From the NCBI GenBank assembly GCA_036677805.1, contig JAVBVS010000016.1, positions 186,001 to 250,000 of the forward strand: 64,000 bases of DNA. Direction: 5' to 3'. Of the stretch, positions 8,829 through 17,953 are shown in pieces; positions within the stretch are counted from its first letter, which is position 1; every line of letters begins with the position of its first letter. This stretch comes from SIG78 sp036677805. Lineage in GTDB: Bacteria > Verrucomicrobiota > Lentisphaeria > Victivallales > Victivallaceae. A model generated the notes under the pieces. The model did no database searches, was not told where the DNA came from, and saw only the letters and a program-made list of their open reading frames with translations. Position numbers and translations under genes: made by a program.

Positions 8829-11800
8829 ATGAAACGTTCACTGTTGATCCCCTGTTCCCTGTTGCTCGCCGGGCCGCTCGTCGCGGCCGGGCCTTTCGCG
8901 CTGAAATCGTCCGGCACCGCCAATCAAATTTTTTATCGTGGAGAGCCGCTGGTCGAATCGATCGTCTCGAAAGTTCTGCCGGAGGGCGACTTCACGCCCG
9001 ACACCCAAACTTCGCTGACTCCTCTTGCCGATGAGGGACGGGTTTCCAATCTGTGGAGCGAAACCGCCGACCGCCGCTTCCGCCAGGAAGTTGCGGTCCA
9101 CCCCGGCGGGCGAACGGTCGAAATCACTTTCATGACTGAAAATGCCGCGCATCAGGGCTTTCCCGGCAAGCAGCTGGATGTGGTCATCCCCTATTCGCTG
9201 GTGGAAGGCGCAACCTATCAGGCCTATGCCACCAATTCCCGGCAGATCGAGGAAATCTCGGGCCAATTCACCGCCGCGACCCCCGACGGTATCGTCGGCG
9301 GCAGGAAAGTCCGATTTCTGGCCATTCAGAAAGGCGGTCTCAAGCTGATTTTCGACCTCAATCCGCTGGGACCGGGCGATTATATCAACAATTACCAGCA
9401 AAGTTCCGTCCGCGGCATCTGGGATATCGTGCGCGAAGGCGACAAGCTGATTCTCCGGCAGCAGAGCAGCCTGCCCCCGGACGGCGGTTTGACCGGCGCC
9501 AAACTCTGCATCCGGGAAGGCGTATTTTCCGACTACGACCGCTATCACGCGCTGCGCCGCTTCCATTACGACGACCATCTCACGCCCGAAAACTTCCTGA
9601 GTTTTGGGGCCGCCAAAACCGGCAGACAGTACCGCCATGCCGACCTTGCCGCCTACGCCGCCGAGCGGCAATTCGGCTGGACCGATCCCGCCGGACTCAA
9701 ACCAACGGTTCATTCGCCCGAGGGAGCTTATTACGCCAACGTCTCCGGTTGCGACGCGGAGTTCCGGATTACCGGCTTGCGCGACGGCGTTCACATCGTG
9801 ACCGTCGGCATCGGCAACTACGGCAATCAGGCCAACCGCTTCGATCTGAGCTGCAATCAGCAGGAGATGGCCAAGGCATTTTCCGTCGGTAAGCAGGAAG
9901 CGGTCACGCTTTCCCTGCCGCTGTGGGTGCGCGACGGCGAAGTGCGCGTGCGCTTCCGCGGCAATTTTCTGGTTTCGGTAATCGCCACACAGTTCCTGCT
10001 GGCCAACGCCGAGGATTTTTCCTTCCGGCGCGCACTCTGGGTCACCGACGGCTATGAACCGGCAATTCTTTTCCGCAACCGCGACTGGCAGTCGGCGGGC
10101 GCTTTCGCCGTCAGTTGCGAACGGTTTGCGCTGCCGGCGCCGGGCGCGGAAATGAAGGCCCCGTTGCGCATGCCGGAGCGGCCGGTCGAACTGCCCGACC
10201 CGGACAACCCGGCGCTGGTCTGGCGCTATACGGCCAATATTTTTTCGCTGCGCGCCTATACCATGGCCGAATGGGCTGACCGCGCGGAGCTTGAAAAGTA
10301 CATGGGCAGCCTGAAGGATATCGGCGTCAACGCGGTCATGACCGGCGGACTGCACTCGCGCCATACCTACCCGGCCCATCTTGAGCGCGGCAAAAAAATG
10401 ATCGGCCAGATCGTCGACGCCGCCCACCGGAACGAGATCAAGGTGATTGAACACCACGAAGCAACCTTGCTGTGGAACCTCGACCAAGGCTTCCGCATCC
10501 TCTGCCAACGGCTGCCGGAAACCGTGCGCAGCATTGATGACAATCTGCCGAGCTTCCAGTTCTGCATCATGAACGATCAGTTCACCCGCACCTACACCGA
10601 ATACTGCAAAGACCTGGTCAAACTCGGCGTCGACGGCCTCCAGCTCGACGAACTCTATTTCTTCCGCCACAGTTGCGTCTGCGCCGCCTGCCGGGCCAAA
10701 TTCCAGCACGATACCGGCTGGCAGATTCCGGTCAACGAACTTGATCCGGCGCTCACCGACCGCAAACATCCGCTCTGGAAAGCGTGGTTTGAATGGAAGC
10801 GCATCAAGGAAACCAACTGGCTGGTCGATTTGCGGCGCACGCTCAAAACGATCAATCCGAACCTGACTTTGACGCAGTATACCACCCATCATGGATTCAA
10901 ACTCAGCCTGCCGCGTGACAACTCGACCCGCGATCTGGAGGAATATGCCCGCGTCATCGATTTTTTCGGCACCGAAGTCATGACCCGCAACGCCTTCGCC
11001 AGCGCCCGCGCGGTAATCCCCTTCCGCAAGGCGTTCAATCTGCTGCATTTCGCCTATCGCACCCCGATCTGGGCGATCTTCTACAACAACAACTGGGATG
11101 TCCGTTATTTCTGCTATGCGTTGAGCAACATGAACGCCCAGCAGCCGCTGCTGCCCTACGACCGCTGTCCGCCCGGCAAAAGCGATTACCAGACCTTCGC
11201 GGCGCATCCCGACAACATGGACCGCGCTCACGCCGAACCGCTGGCCCGGATCGCGCTGCTTTTCTCCGGCCGCAGCCGCGACTGGAACAGTCTGGCGAGT
11301 TTCGAACCGGAGCTCTTCGGACTGGCCCAGACACTGGAAGAGATGCATGTGCCGTATCAAGTCATCGGCAGCGCCAGCCTGAAACCCGAAGTACTCAGGC
11401 AATTCGATATCGTTTCGCTGGGCGCCTCCGGCTGTCTTGCCGATGAAGAGGTTCAGGCGGTCAAGGATTATGCCCGTGCCGGCGGCACCGTCTGGCTCAC
11501 CACCAACACCGGATTGTTCGATGCCGAAGGCGATCCGCGCAAGACCTGGGCGTTCGCCGATGTTTTCGGTTTTTCGCCCAAAACCACGCCGCTGAAAAAA
11601 TTGACCGCACTGGAAGATGCTTCCGGTACGCGCCTGACACTCAAAAAGCCGGTCAACTACTTCCCGCTTCGCGGTCGTTTCCGTCCGGAGAGCGCACTCT
11701 ATATAACCTTCAACCAGCAGCGGCTGCCGTGCTGGATCGAACAGCCGTACGGCAAAGGCAAAATGATCTATCAACCGCTGGAGCTGGCCGGCGCGCTCTA

Positions 11801-12245
11801 TGCGCCGGAGGTTTCGCCGGGCAAAAAATGGCAGTTCGAACGCGACGACGCGCTGGCGGAGCTTCTCCATCGCGAATTGCGCCGGATGCTCGGCAGCGCC
11901 GCGCTCTGGCAGACCGACGCGCCGGAAAAAGTTTACGCCACGCTTTACCGCGAACCCGACCGGCTGCTGGTCCATTTTCTGAACGCGACCGGAGTTGCGA
12001 TCAAAAAAGGCGAAGTAATGACCGACCGGGCGCCGGAGGTCGCCTATCCCGCGCTGGCGCAGGATATCAGCTTCACCGTCAGCCCCGGTTTCCCGGTCCG
12101 GCAGGTCTATGCGGTATCGCCCGATTTCGCGGGCCGCAAAACGATTGCTTTCACGACCCTTCCCGGCGGCGAATGCCAGGTCGCGTTGCCGAAAGCAATG
12201 CTGAATGTTTACACGATCGTGATTCTCGACCGCCGCGCCCCCTGA
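8829..12245 (+). CDS. Large secreted glycoside-hydrolase-like protein
   Basis: 1138 residues with a signal peptide (residues 1-20, SLLIPCSLLLAGPLVAAG). An N-terminal beta-rich region of about 450 residues is followed by a TIM-barrel-like part from about residue 475 (ELEKYMGSLKDIGVNAVMTG). The strand motif LGVDGLQLDELYFFRHSCVC at about residue 598 has an Asp-Glu pair, and the next Cys pair (CVCAACRAKF) is a feature I know from glycosidase-like barrels of this kind. Residues 800-930 resemble the class I glutamine-amidotransferase-like trimerisation domain of GH42-type enzymes (VKDYARAGGTVWLTTNTGLF). I infer a polysaccharide- or glycan-degrading enzyme; exact family and substrate are not assignable. 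Confidence 0.75.
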   Translation: MKRSLLIPCSLLLAGPLVAAGPFALKSSGTANQIFYRGEPLVESIVSKVLPEGDFTPDTQTSLTPLADEGRVSNLWSETADRRFRQEVAVHPGGRTVEITFMTENAAHQGFPGKQLDVVIPYSLVEGATYQAYATNSRQIEEISGQFTAATPDGIVGGRKVRFLAIQKGGLKLIFDLNPLGPGDYINNYQQSSVRGIWDIVREGDKLILRQQSSLPPDGGLTGAKLCIREGVFSDYDRYHALRRFHYDDHLTPENFLSFGAAKTGRQYRHADLAAYAAERQFGWTDPAGLKPTVHSPEGAYYANVSGCDAEFRITGLRDGVHIVTVGIGNYGNQANRFDLSCNQQEMAKAFSVGKQEAVTLSLPLWVRDGEVRVRFRGNFLVSVIATQFLLANAEDFSFRRALWVTDGYEPAILFRNRDWQSAGAFAVSCERFALPAPGAEMKAPLRMPERPVELPDPDNPALVWRYTANIFSLRAYTMAEWADRAELEKYMGSLKDIGVNAVMTGGLHSRHTYPAHLERGKKMIGQIVDAAHRNEIKVIEHHEATLLWNLDQGFRILCQRLPETVRSIDDNLPSFQFCIMNDQFTRTYTEYCKDLVKLGVDGLQLDELYFFRHSCVCAACRAKFQHDTGWQIPVNELDPALTDRKHPLWKAWFEWKRIKETNWLVDLRRTLKTINPNLTLTQYTTHHGFKLSLPRDNSTRDLEEYARVIDFFGTEVMTRNAFASARAVIPFRKAFNLLHFAYRTPIWAIFYNNNWDVRYFCYALSNMNAQQPLLPYDRCPPGKSDYQTFAAHPDNMDRAHAEPLARIALLFSGRSRDWNSLASFEPELFGLAQTLEEMHVPYQVIGSASLKPEVLRQFDIVSLGASGCLADEEVQAVKDYARAGGTVWLTTNTGLFDAEGDPRKTWAFADVFGFSPKTTPLKKLTALEDASGTRLTLKKPVNYFPLRGRFRPESALYITFNQQRLPCWIEQPYGKGKMIYQPLELAGALYAPEVSPGKKWQFERDDALAELLHRELRRMLGSAALWQTDAPEKVYATLYREPDRLLVHFLNATGVAIKKGEVMTDRAPEVAYPALAQDISFTVSPGFPVRQVYAVSPDFAGRKTIAFTTLPGGECQVALPKAMLNVYTIVILDRRAP

Positions 12246-12269
12246 CGCGGAGGTTCACCCCAAAAACTG

Positions 12270-12306
12270 ACGGCCGCCGCAAGACGATTGTCGCTGCGGC
12301 GGCCGT
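12270..12306. terminator. Bidirectional hairpin between convergent genes
   Basis: Perfect 11-bp stem ACGGCCGCCGC / GCGGCGGCCGT with a 15-nt loop, between the plus-strand glycosidase gene (ends 12245) and the minus-strand gene ending at 12332. On the minus strand the stem is followed by CAGTTTTTGG, so it could terminate that gene; on the plus strand the T tract is broken. Confidence 0.65.
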
Positions 12307-12331
12307 TTGCTTTGAAAAAATGATGCCAAAC

Positions 12332-12916
12332 TCAGGCCAGACAGGCGCGGATCTCCGCTTCACTCACCGGACCGGAACGCAGAATGCGCACCGGTTCGAC
12401 CGTGGCGTCGATCACCGTGGAGGCGGCGGCGTCTTCAGGCAGCCGCCCGCCGTCAATCGCCAGATCGACCGGGCCGGTCAGTTCCGTCAGTGCATCGGCC
12501 ACGCACAGCACATTGGGCCGCCCCGAAGCGTTGGCGCTGGTCGAGGCCAGCGGCCGCCCGTAACTCCGCAACAGCTCCAGCACAAACGGGTGATCCGGAA
12601 TGCGCAGACCCACCGTCGCCAACGCCCCTGAACCCGGCGCAATCACCGTAATCGGTCCGGGCGCGAACCGCTCCAGCAACCGGCGCGCGGCGGCATTCAA
12701 CCGCACTCCGAAACGCTCGGCCATGGCCGCGTCGGCAGCGAACATCGCCAGCGGCTTGCCGTGATCGCGCCCTTTCAGCTGATAAATCCGTTCGCGGCCC
12801 GCGGCGTCTTCCCAGTCGCAAACCAGTCCGTAAACCGTTTCGGTCGGGATCAGAATCACCGCCCCCGGCCGGGCCAGCGCCTGAAGCGCCTTCCGGAGCA
12901 TATTTTTCTCATTCAT
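12332..12916 (-). CDS. Sua5/YrdC/YciO-family L-threonylcarbamoyladenylate synthase
   Basis: 194 residues from ATG 12914-12916, preceded by GGAG; the longer open frame upstream is not conserved-looking. The signature VILIPTETVYGLVCDWEDAA, IYQLKGRDHGKPLAMF, and later GRPLASTSANASGRPN is that of YrdC-domain proteins, which make threonylcarbamoyl-AMP from threonine, bicarbonate and ATP for the t6A37 modification of ANN-decoding tRNAs. The length fits TsaC/YrdC rather than the longer Sua5, which has an extra C-terminal domain. The YciO paralogue, of uncertain function, remains possible. It is transcribed divergently from asd across a 280-bp AT-rich gap. Confidence 0.88.
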   Translation of the reverse strand: MNEKNMLRKALQALARPGAVILIPTETVYGLVCDWEDAAGRERIYQLKGRDHGKPLAMFAADAAMAERFGVRLNAAARRLLERFAPGPITVIAPGSGALATVGLRIPDHPFVLELLRSYGRPLASTSANASGRPNVLCVADALTELTGPVDLAIDGGRLPEDAAASTVIDATVEPVRILRSGPVSEAEIRACLA

Positions 12917-13101
12917 CGCCAAACTCCGATCTTTCCGTCCGTTTGCCGGACGGCATCGGACAGTCCAGAAAAAAATAACCGAAAAAAAAACGAATGCAAT
13001 TTTTGCAACTGTCCCCTCCCTACATTTTTCGCATTTTTTTTCCCGGCGCAGTCCCATCCCATGATTTTTTCCAAAAAAGCCGCCGATTTCCCGTTAAAAA
13101 T

Positions 13102-13129
13102 TTGCATTTTTCAAAAAATCGTCTATTTT
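13102..13129 (+). promoter_or_regulatory. Possible promoter of asd
   Basis: TTGCAT (13102-13107), 16-bp spacer, TATTTT (13124-13129), within the AT-rich gap 12917-13196. The -10 match is weak and other AT-rich hexamers nearby would also serve. Confidence 0.35.
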
Positions 13130-13196
13130 ATACATTTTTTGGTTTGGTACGACCAAACAGGTTATCAGGTTTCAATCAAAAGACGGGAAACAAGAC

Positions 13197-14201
13197 ATGT
13201 CAAAAGCCTACAACGTTGCCGTTGCCGGCGCGACCGGAGCGGTCGGAATCGAAATGATCAAGACGCTCGAAAAGCGCAACTTTCCGGTGAAGAACCTCAA
13301 ACTTTTGGCCTCCAGCCGTTCGGCGGGCAAAAAATTGACGTTCAAAGGCACTGACATCACCGTCGAAGAATTGACCGCGGATTCGTTCCGGGGCGTCGAC
13401 ATTGCGCTGTTCAGCGCCGGCGGCGACATCTCCAAGCAGTTCCGTCCCGCGGTGGTCAAGGCCGGCGCGGTCATGATCGACAATTCGAGCGCCTTCCGGA
13501 TGGAAGACGACGTGCCGCTGGTCGTGCCCGAAGTCAACCCCGAAGATATCAAGTGGCACAAGGGCGTAATCGCCAATCCCAACTGCACGACCATCATCAT
13601 GCTGGTCGCGGTGGCGCCGCTGCACCGGGCCAAGAAGCTCAAGCGTCTGGTCGCCGCGACCTATCAGGCCACCAGCGGCGCGGGCGCCAAGGGCATGGAT
13701 GAACTTCTGGTGCAGACCCGGCAGTTGCTCAACGGCGAAGCCATTGCGCCGAAAGCCTTCGCGCACCGGATCGGATTCAATCTGATCCCGCACATCGATG
13801 TCTTCTACGACAACGGCTATACCAAAGAAGAGCTCAAGATGGTCAACGAAAGCCGCAAGATGCTCCATTATCCGGAGCTGATGGTCACCTGCACCTGCGT
13901 GCGGGTGCCGATCCTGCGCGCCCATTCCGAAGCGCTCAATATGGAATTCGAAGAGGATGTGACGCCGGAAGAAGTCCGTGCCATTCTCGCCAAGGCGCCG
14001 GGCGTCACGCTGGTCGACGATCCCGCCAACAAGCGCTATCCGATGCCGATCGATGCCTCCGAACAGTACAATGTGCTTGCCGGACGCATCCGCCAGGATC
14101 TGTCGCGCCACGACAAGAAGGGCATCGACATGTTCGTCAGCGGCGACCAGGTGCTCAAGGGCGCGGCGCTCAACGCGGTTCAGATCGCCGAACTGCTGTA
14201 A
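13197..14201 (+). CDS. asd: Aspartate-semialdehyde dehydrogenase
   Basis: 334 residues, the usual length. N-terminal Rossmann motif VAVAGATGAVGIEM (residues 7-20) and the catalytic cysteine in GVIANPNCTTI (C130) mark the NADP-dependent enzyme that reduces aspartyl-4-phosphate to aspartate semialdehyde, the branch point to lysine/diaminopimelate, threonine and methionine. The substrate-binding histidine stretch is present (VRVPILRAHSEAL). It acts in the cytosol. Single-gene unit: an intrinsic terminator follows directly. Confidence 0.97.
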   Translation: MSKAYNVAVAGATGAVGIEMIKTLEKRNFPVKNLKLLASSRSAGKKLTFKGTDITVEELTADSFRGVDIALFSAGGDISKQFRPAVVKAGAVMIDNSSAFRMEDDVPLVVPEVNPEDIKWHKGVIANPNCTTIIMLVAVAPLHRAKKLKRLVAATYQATSGAGAKGMDELLVQTRQLLNGEAIAPKAFAHRIGFNLIPHIDVFYDNGYTKEELKMVNESRKMLHYPELMVTCTCVRVPILRAHSEALNMEFEEDVTPEEVRAILAKAPGVTLVDDPANKRYPMPIDASEQYNVLAGRIRQDLSRHDKKGIDMFVSGDQVLKGAALNAVQIAELL

Positions 14202-14225
14202 GCGCACTGTCCATCCAGAAAGCAA

Positions 14226-14257
14226 AAAGCCCCCGGAAAATTCCGGGGGCTTTTTTT
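14226..14257 (+). terminator. Intrinsic terminator after asd
   Basis: AAGCCCCCGGAA / TTCCGGGGGCTT stem with a minimal AAT-type loop, followed by seven T (14251-14257). Confidence 0.92.
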
Positions 14258-14296
14258 ATCCTCTGAGTCCGTTGGAGACTCCGGTCGGCGACGCGA

Positions 14297-15520
14297 TTAA
14301 TTCCGCTCTGCCGGAGCGCGGACCGTCTGCCGCCCGCCCAGCAGCCAATAGTCGGCCCCGATCAAAAGCAGCAACAGCAGATAACAGCCGGGGATCAGGA
14401 AAAAGGAAAGCCGCAACCCGTAGAGGTCGCCGAGGACTCCCAGCACCGCCGTAAAGATGCCGCATCCCGGAATTCCGGCGCAGGAAAGCAGTACGAAAAG
14501 CAATGTGCTGTCCACCTCCGGCATCCGGTCGGCGCAATAACTCTGCACGCTCGGCCAGAAAGGCGCGGTCGCCAGTCCGCCCAGAAAGAGCAGCGCCAGA
14601 ATGGCTGCCAGATGATGAGTGAAGGGGAAAAGCGCCGTAATCACGGTTCCGGCCGCTGCCGCCATGATTACCAGCAGCGGCAGCTGCCGCTGCTTGACCA
14701 GGACTCCGCTGCCGGTCCGTCCGATCATCATCCCGGCGGCAAAAACCGCCGTGCCGACGCCGCCGAGCAACGCCGACGCGCCGTATTCCAATCGCAGCAA
14801 GGTCGCACACCAGAAGGTCAGGCAGAACTCCCCTCCCCCCGCGACGAACATCGCCGCAAAAAAGAGCCAGAAGCGGCGGCGGCGCAGAATCGCCATGGTC
14901 CGCGCCACCGTCGTCCGGATTTCCAGCGAACCGCGGCCTTCCAGCCGCGCCACCCGGCTGCAGCCCGGCAGCAGCAGCATGGCCGCGGGCGCCAGCGTGA
15001 GCAACCCCACCCCGACCACCACCAGCCGCCAGGAGACCTCCAGCCAGAGCAGCAGTCCGATCACCGGCACCAGCAGAAAAATGCCGATCGACCAGAAGGC
15101 GTGGGCGAAATTGATATACCGTCCGGGTTCGTCATTCACATGCAGTTCCTGAACCAGCGGCGTCCCCAACCCCTCGACCCAGCCTTCGCCGAATCCGGCC
15201 AGAATCAGCACCAGAAAAAGCATCCCGTACCACGGCGACAACGCCGCCAGCATGATGCCCGCGCTCATCATCAGCGCCGCCATCCCCAGCGACCGGCGCA
15301 ATCCGAAACGCGCCGCCACAAAGCCGCTGCAAAGCATGGCCGCCACCATCGGAATGCTGCGTCCGAGCTGCAGCGCGCCGCCCTTGCTCATCCCGCCCGA
15401 CTCCAGCGCGAAATCAAGGTCCCGGGCCAATTCCACCAACACCACCGGCACCGCCAGCGAACAGGCCGCGTAGGCCATGAACAGCGCAAACGCGGCAAAA
15501 TCAAACCGTCCGAACTTCAT
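14297..15520 (-). CDS. Major facilitator superfamily transporter
   Basis: 407 residues from ATG 15518-15520. About twelve hydrophobic segments, starting FAAFALFMAYAACSLAVPVV. A duplicated MFS cytoplasmic loop is seen as GFVAARFGLRRSLGM after the second helix and GRTGSGVLVKQRQLPLLVIM in the second half. The layout resembles the fucose/sugar or YbjJ-like MFS subfamily, but no substrate can be assigned. It is the last of four same-strand genes (glycosyltransferase, pyrC, hemW, MFS), separated from hemW by 38 nt, so it is probably co-transcribed. A weak ribosome site (AAGGA, rather distant) makes the exact start a little uncertain. Confidence 0.85.
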   Translation of the reverse strand: MKFGRFDFAAFALFMAYAACSLAVPVVLVELARDLDFALESGGMSKGGALQLGRSIPMVAAMLCSGFVAARFGLRRSLGMAALMMSAGIMLAALSPWYGMLFLVLILAGFGEGWVEGLGTPLVQELHVNDEPGRYINFAHAFWSIGIFLLVPVIGLLLWLEVSWRLVVVGVGLLTLAPAAMLLLPGCSRVARLEGRGSLEIRTTVARTMAILRRRRFWLFFAAMFVAGGGEFCLTFWCATLLRLEYGASALLGGVGTAVFAAGMMIGRTGSGVLVKQRQLPLLVIMAAAAGTVITALFPFTHHLAAILALLFLGGLATAPFWPSVQSYCADRMPEVDSTLLFVLLSCAGIPGCGIFTAVLGVLGDLYGLRLSFFLIPGCYLLLLLLIGADYWLLGGRQTVRAPAERN

Positions 15521-15558
15521 AGCAACTGCTTCAATCCTTATAATTATCCTGACCCTGA

Positions 15559-16692
15559 CTATGGCAAAAGCGCCATCGCCACACTGTCCCAGAACAGCAA
15601 TCCGGCTTCGCTCAGGCGGATTTGATCCGGCCCGATCCGCCACCACTCCGGCTGTTGCCGCTGCAATTCCAGGCAACGGCATTGCCAGCCGTCCCAGCTT
15701 CCGGGCCGGAGCCGTTCCCACTCCGTGCGGCTCCACCCCCGCGCCGTCCGGAGGTTGACCGCGAAAATCTCCGCTTCCCGGCAGCGCGGCGACACCCGGT
15801 CGATTTCGGGTTCGTCGCCCCTCAGCCAGTCATCAAGACTTGCCGGTTCGGCATAACGGTCGCAGCCGTCGAAACCCGCCGCCGCCGGTCCCAGCCCGAG
15901 CAAGGTTTCGCCCCGCCAGACGCCGATATTGTGACGGCACTCCCGGCCCGGCCGCGCGTAATTCGATATCTCATAGCGGCCGATGCCGCCGGCGGCCAGC
16001 AGTTTCCCGGTTTGCAGCCACCAATCGGCCTGCGCCGCATCATCCAGCGTCGCCAGTCCGGTCAATCCGAGCCGGCTGTTTTCCTCCGGAGTCAGCGCAT
16101 AACACGAAACGTGATCGACGTTCAACGCCAGCACCCGGCGCAGATCGCCTTCCCAATCCGCCCATTGCGTCCCCGCGACGCCATAAATAAGATCGCAATT
16201 CCACTGCTGGTCTGGCAATCGATCCTTGACCAGCGCCAATGCCCGTTCGAGATGCTCTTCCCGGCAATGCCGACCGAGACGGGCGCGGATGGCGGCACTG
16301 AAGCTCTGCACCCCGAGGCTGATCCGGGTTGCGAAGGCACGCAACAGTCCCCATTTGTCCGCGGTCAGCGATTCGGGATTGAGTTCGCAGGAGATTTCGG
16401 CCGCGGATTCCAGCGGGATATAACGCGCCGCCAGCGCCAACAGGCGTTCCAGCTCCGCATCGGCCAGGAAGTTCGGCGTGCCGCCGCCGAGGTAGAGCGT
16501 CGCCGCCGGAGCGGTGAACTCGATTTGCCGCAAACGACGCTCGAGTTCGTCGAGGTAAGCTTTCCGCTGCGCGGCGCTTCCCGGCGCCACGGAGTAAAAC
16601 GCGCAGTAACCGCATTTCGACGCGCAAAACGGCACATGAATATAAACATGGCGCCAGGCCCCGCGCCGCGGCGCCAGACCGTCAAAGCTCAC
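15559..16692 (-). CDS. hemW: HemW-like radical SAM protein
   Basis: 377 residues with a GTG start that overlaps the end of pyrC by 11 nt. The radical SAM cluster motif CASKCGYCAF (C23, C27, C30) follows VYIHVPFC, and LYLGGGTPNFL and ISLGVQSF are typical of the HemN/HemW family. HemW lacks coproporphyrinogen oxidase activity and is thought to be a haem chaperone. The length (HemN is longer) and the missing HemN N-terminal extension favour HemW. The C-terminal part ends in a HemN_C-like segment (IRLSEAGLLFWDSVAMAL). Cytosolic or membrane-associated. Confidence 0.92.
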   Translation of the reverse strand: MSFDGLAPRRGAWRHVYIHVPFCASKCGYCAFYSVAPGSAAQRKAYLDELERRLRQIEFTAPAATLYLGGGTPNFLADAELERLLALAARYIPLESAAEISCELNPESLTADKWGLLRAFATRISLGVQSFSAAIRARLGRHCREEHLERALALVKDRLPDQQWNCDLIYGVAGTQWADWEGDLRRVLALNVDHVSCYALTPEENSRLGLTGLATLDDAAQADWWLQTGKLLAAGGIGRYEISNYARPGRECRHNIGVWRGETLLGLGPAAAGFDGCDRYAEPASLDDWLRGDEPEIDRVSPRCREAEIFAVNLRTARGWSRTEWERLRPGSWDGWQCRCLELQRQQPEWWRIGPDQIRLSEAGLLFWDSVAMALLP

Positions 16693-17953
16693 TGTAGACC
16701 CAACGCCCGTCGACCATGGTGCCGACCGCCTTGCCGCAGCACTTTTTGCCGCCGAAGGGCGTGTTACGGCTCTTGCTTTTGAACTGTTCCGGATCGATCG
16801 TGAACTCCAACTCGGGATCGATCACCGTGATATCGGCCGGACGGCCCTCGGCCAGCGAATAATCGTTCATCATCAGCACTTCCGCCGGCCCCCGGGTGAA
16901 TTTCGCCACCCAGTCGCTCAGGCTCAGAACGCCGGTATGAACCAGTTCGGTCAAGGTCACCGGCAACGCCGTTTCCAGACCGATGATGCCGAAGGGCGCG
17001 TAATCGAATTCCACGATCTTGCTGGTCGCGGTATGCGGCGCATGGTCGGTGGCGATCACCGTGACCGTGCCGTCGGCCAATGCTTCGCACAACGCCTGCC
17101 GGTCGGCGGCCGAACGCAGCGGCGGATTCATTTTATAGTTGGTATCGAAGGTCTTGATGCACTCGTCGGTCAGCGCGATATGGTGCGGCGTCGCTTCGGC
17201 GGTCACCCGGATATTGCGGCGGCGGGCATCGCGGACGAGATTGATGCTCTCGGCGGTGCTGATATGCTGGAGATGGATCGGCCAGTCGATGGCGCGCGCC
17301 AGCATGATGTCCCGGGCCACGATCAGCGCCTCGGCCAGAGCGGGCATGGCTTTGAAGCCCAGCAGCACCGACCACTGGCCTTCGTGCATCACCCCGCCCG
17401 CCGCCAGAGTATTTTCTTCGCAGTGGTCGAGAATCGGCAATCCGAAACTTTTCGCATATTCCACCACATGGCGCATCAGGCCGTGGTTCTGAATGCAGCG
17501 GCCGTCGTCGGTCAGGGCGACCACGCCGGCGCTTTTCAAGGTGCCGATCGGCGCCATTTCCACACCTTCGAGGCCTTTGGTCATGCAGCCGGAGGCCAGC
17601 ACCTTGACCACGCCGCTCTGCTTGGCGCAGCTGCGCAGATATTCGATCGCCCCGGCGGTGTCGGCGGCGGGGCTGGTGTTGGGCATGGCCACAATCGCGG
17701 TAAAGCCGCCCGCGGCGGCGGCCATGGTGCCGGTGGCGATGGTTTCCGCGGCCGCATTGCCCGGCTGTCGGAGATGGACGTGCAGATCAATGAATCCCGG
17801 CGCCACCACCTTGCCCTTGAGGTCGATCACTTCCGGATTGCGCAACGATCCGGGATCGGCCATATGCCTGTCGCTTACGCCCAGGTCGCACATCGCGTCG
17901 ATGTTGCGCACCGGATCGATCAGACGGCCATTTTTCAACAAATATTCCTTCAT
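16682..17953 (-). CDS. pyrC: Dihydroorotase
   Basis: 423 residues, type I (long) dihydroorotase/amidohydrolase. The metal-binding motif FIDLHVHLRQPG (H58, H60) follows a short beta-sandwich N-terminus. HCEENTLAAGG and VIATDHAPHT supply further ligands including the catalytic Asp. It catalyses reversible cyclisation of carbamoyl aspartate to dihydroorotate in pyrimidine synthesis. Start set at ATG 17951-17953 (AGGGATGGTGTC upstream), which overlaps the stop of the upstream glycosyltransferase by ATGA; the 3' end overlaps hemW. These overlaps suggest translational coupling in one operon. Confidence 0.95.
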   Translation of the reverse strand: MKEYLLKNGRLIDPVRNIDAMCDLGVSDRHMADPGSLRNPEVIDLKGKVVAPGFIDLHVHLRQPGNAAAETIATGTMAAAAGGFTAIVAMPNTSPAADTAGAIEYLRSCAKQSGVVKVLASGCMTKGLEGVEMAPIGTLKSAGVVALTDDGRCIQNHGLMRHVVEYAKSFGLPILDHCEENTLAAGGVMHEGQWSVLLGFKAMPALAEALIVARDIMLARAIDWPIHLQHISTAESINLVRDARRRNIRVTAEATPHHIALTDECIKTFDTNYKMNPPLRSAADRQALCEALADGTVTVIATDHAPHTATSKIVEFDYAPFGIIGLETALPVTLTELVHTGVLSLSDWVAKFTRGPAEVLMMNDYSLAEGRPADITVIDPELEFTIDPEQFKSKSRNTPFGGKKCCGKAVGTMVDGRWVYSEL

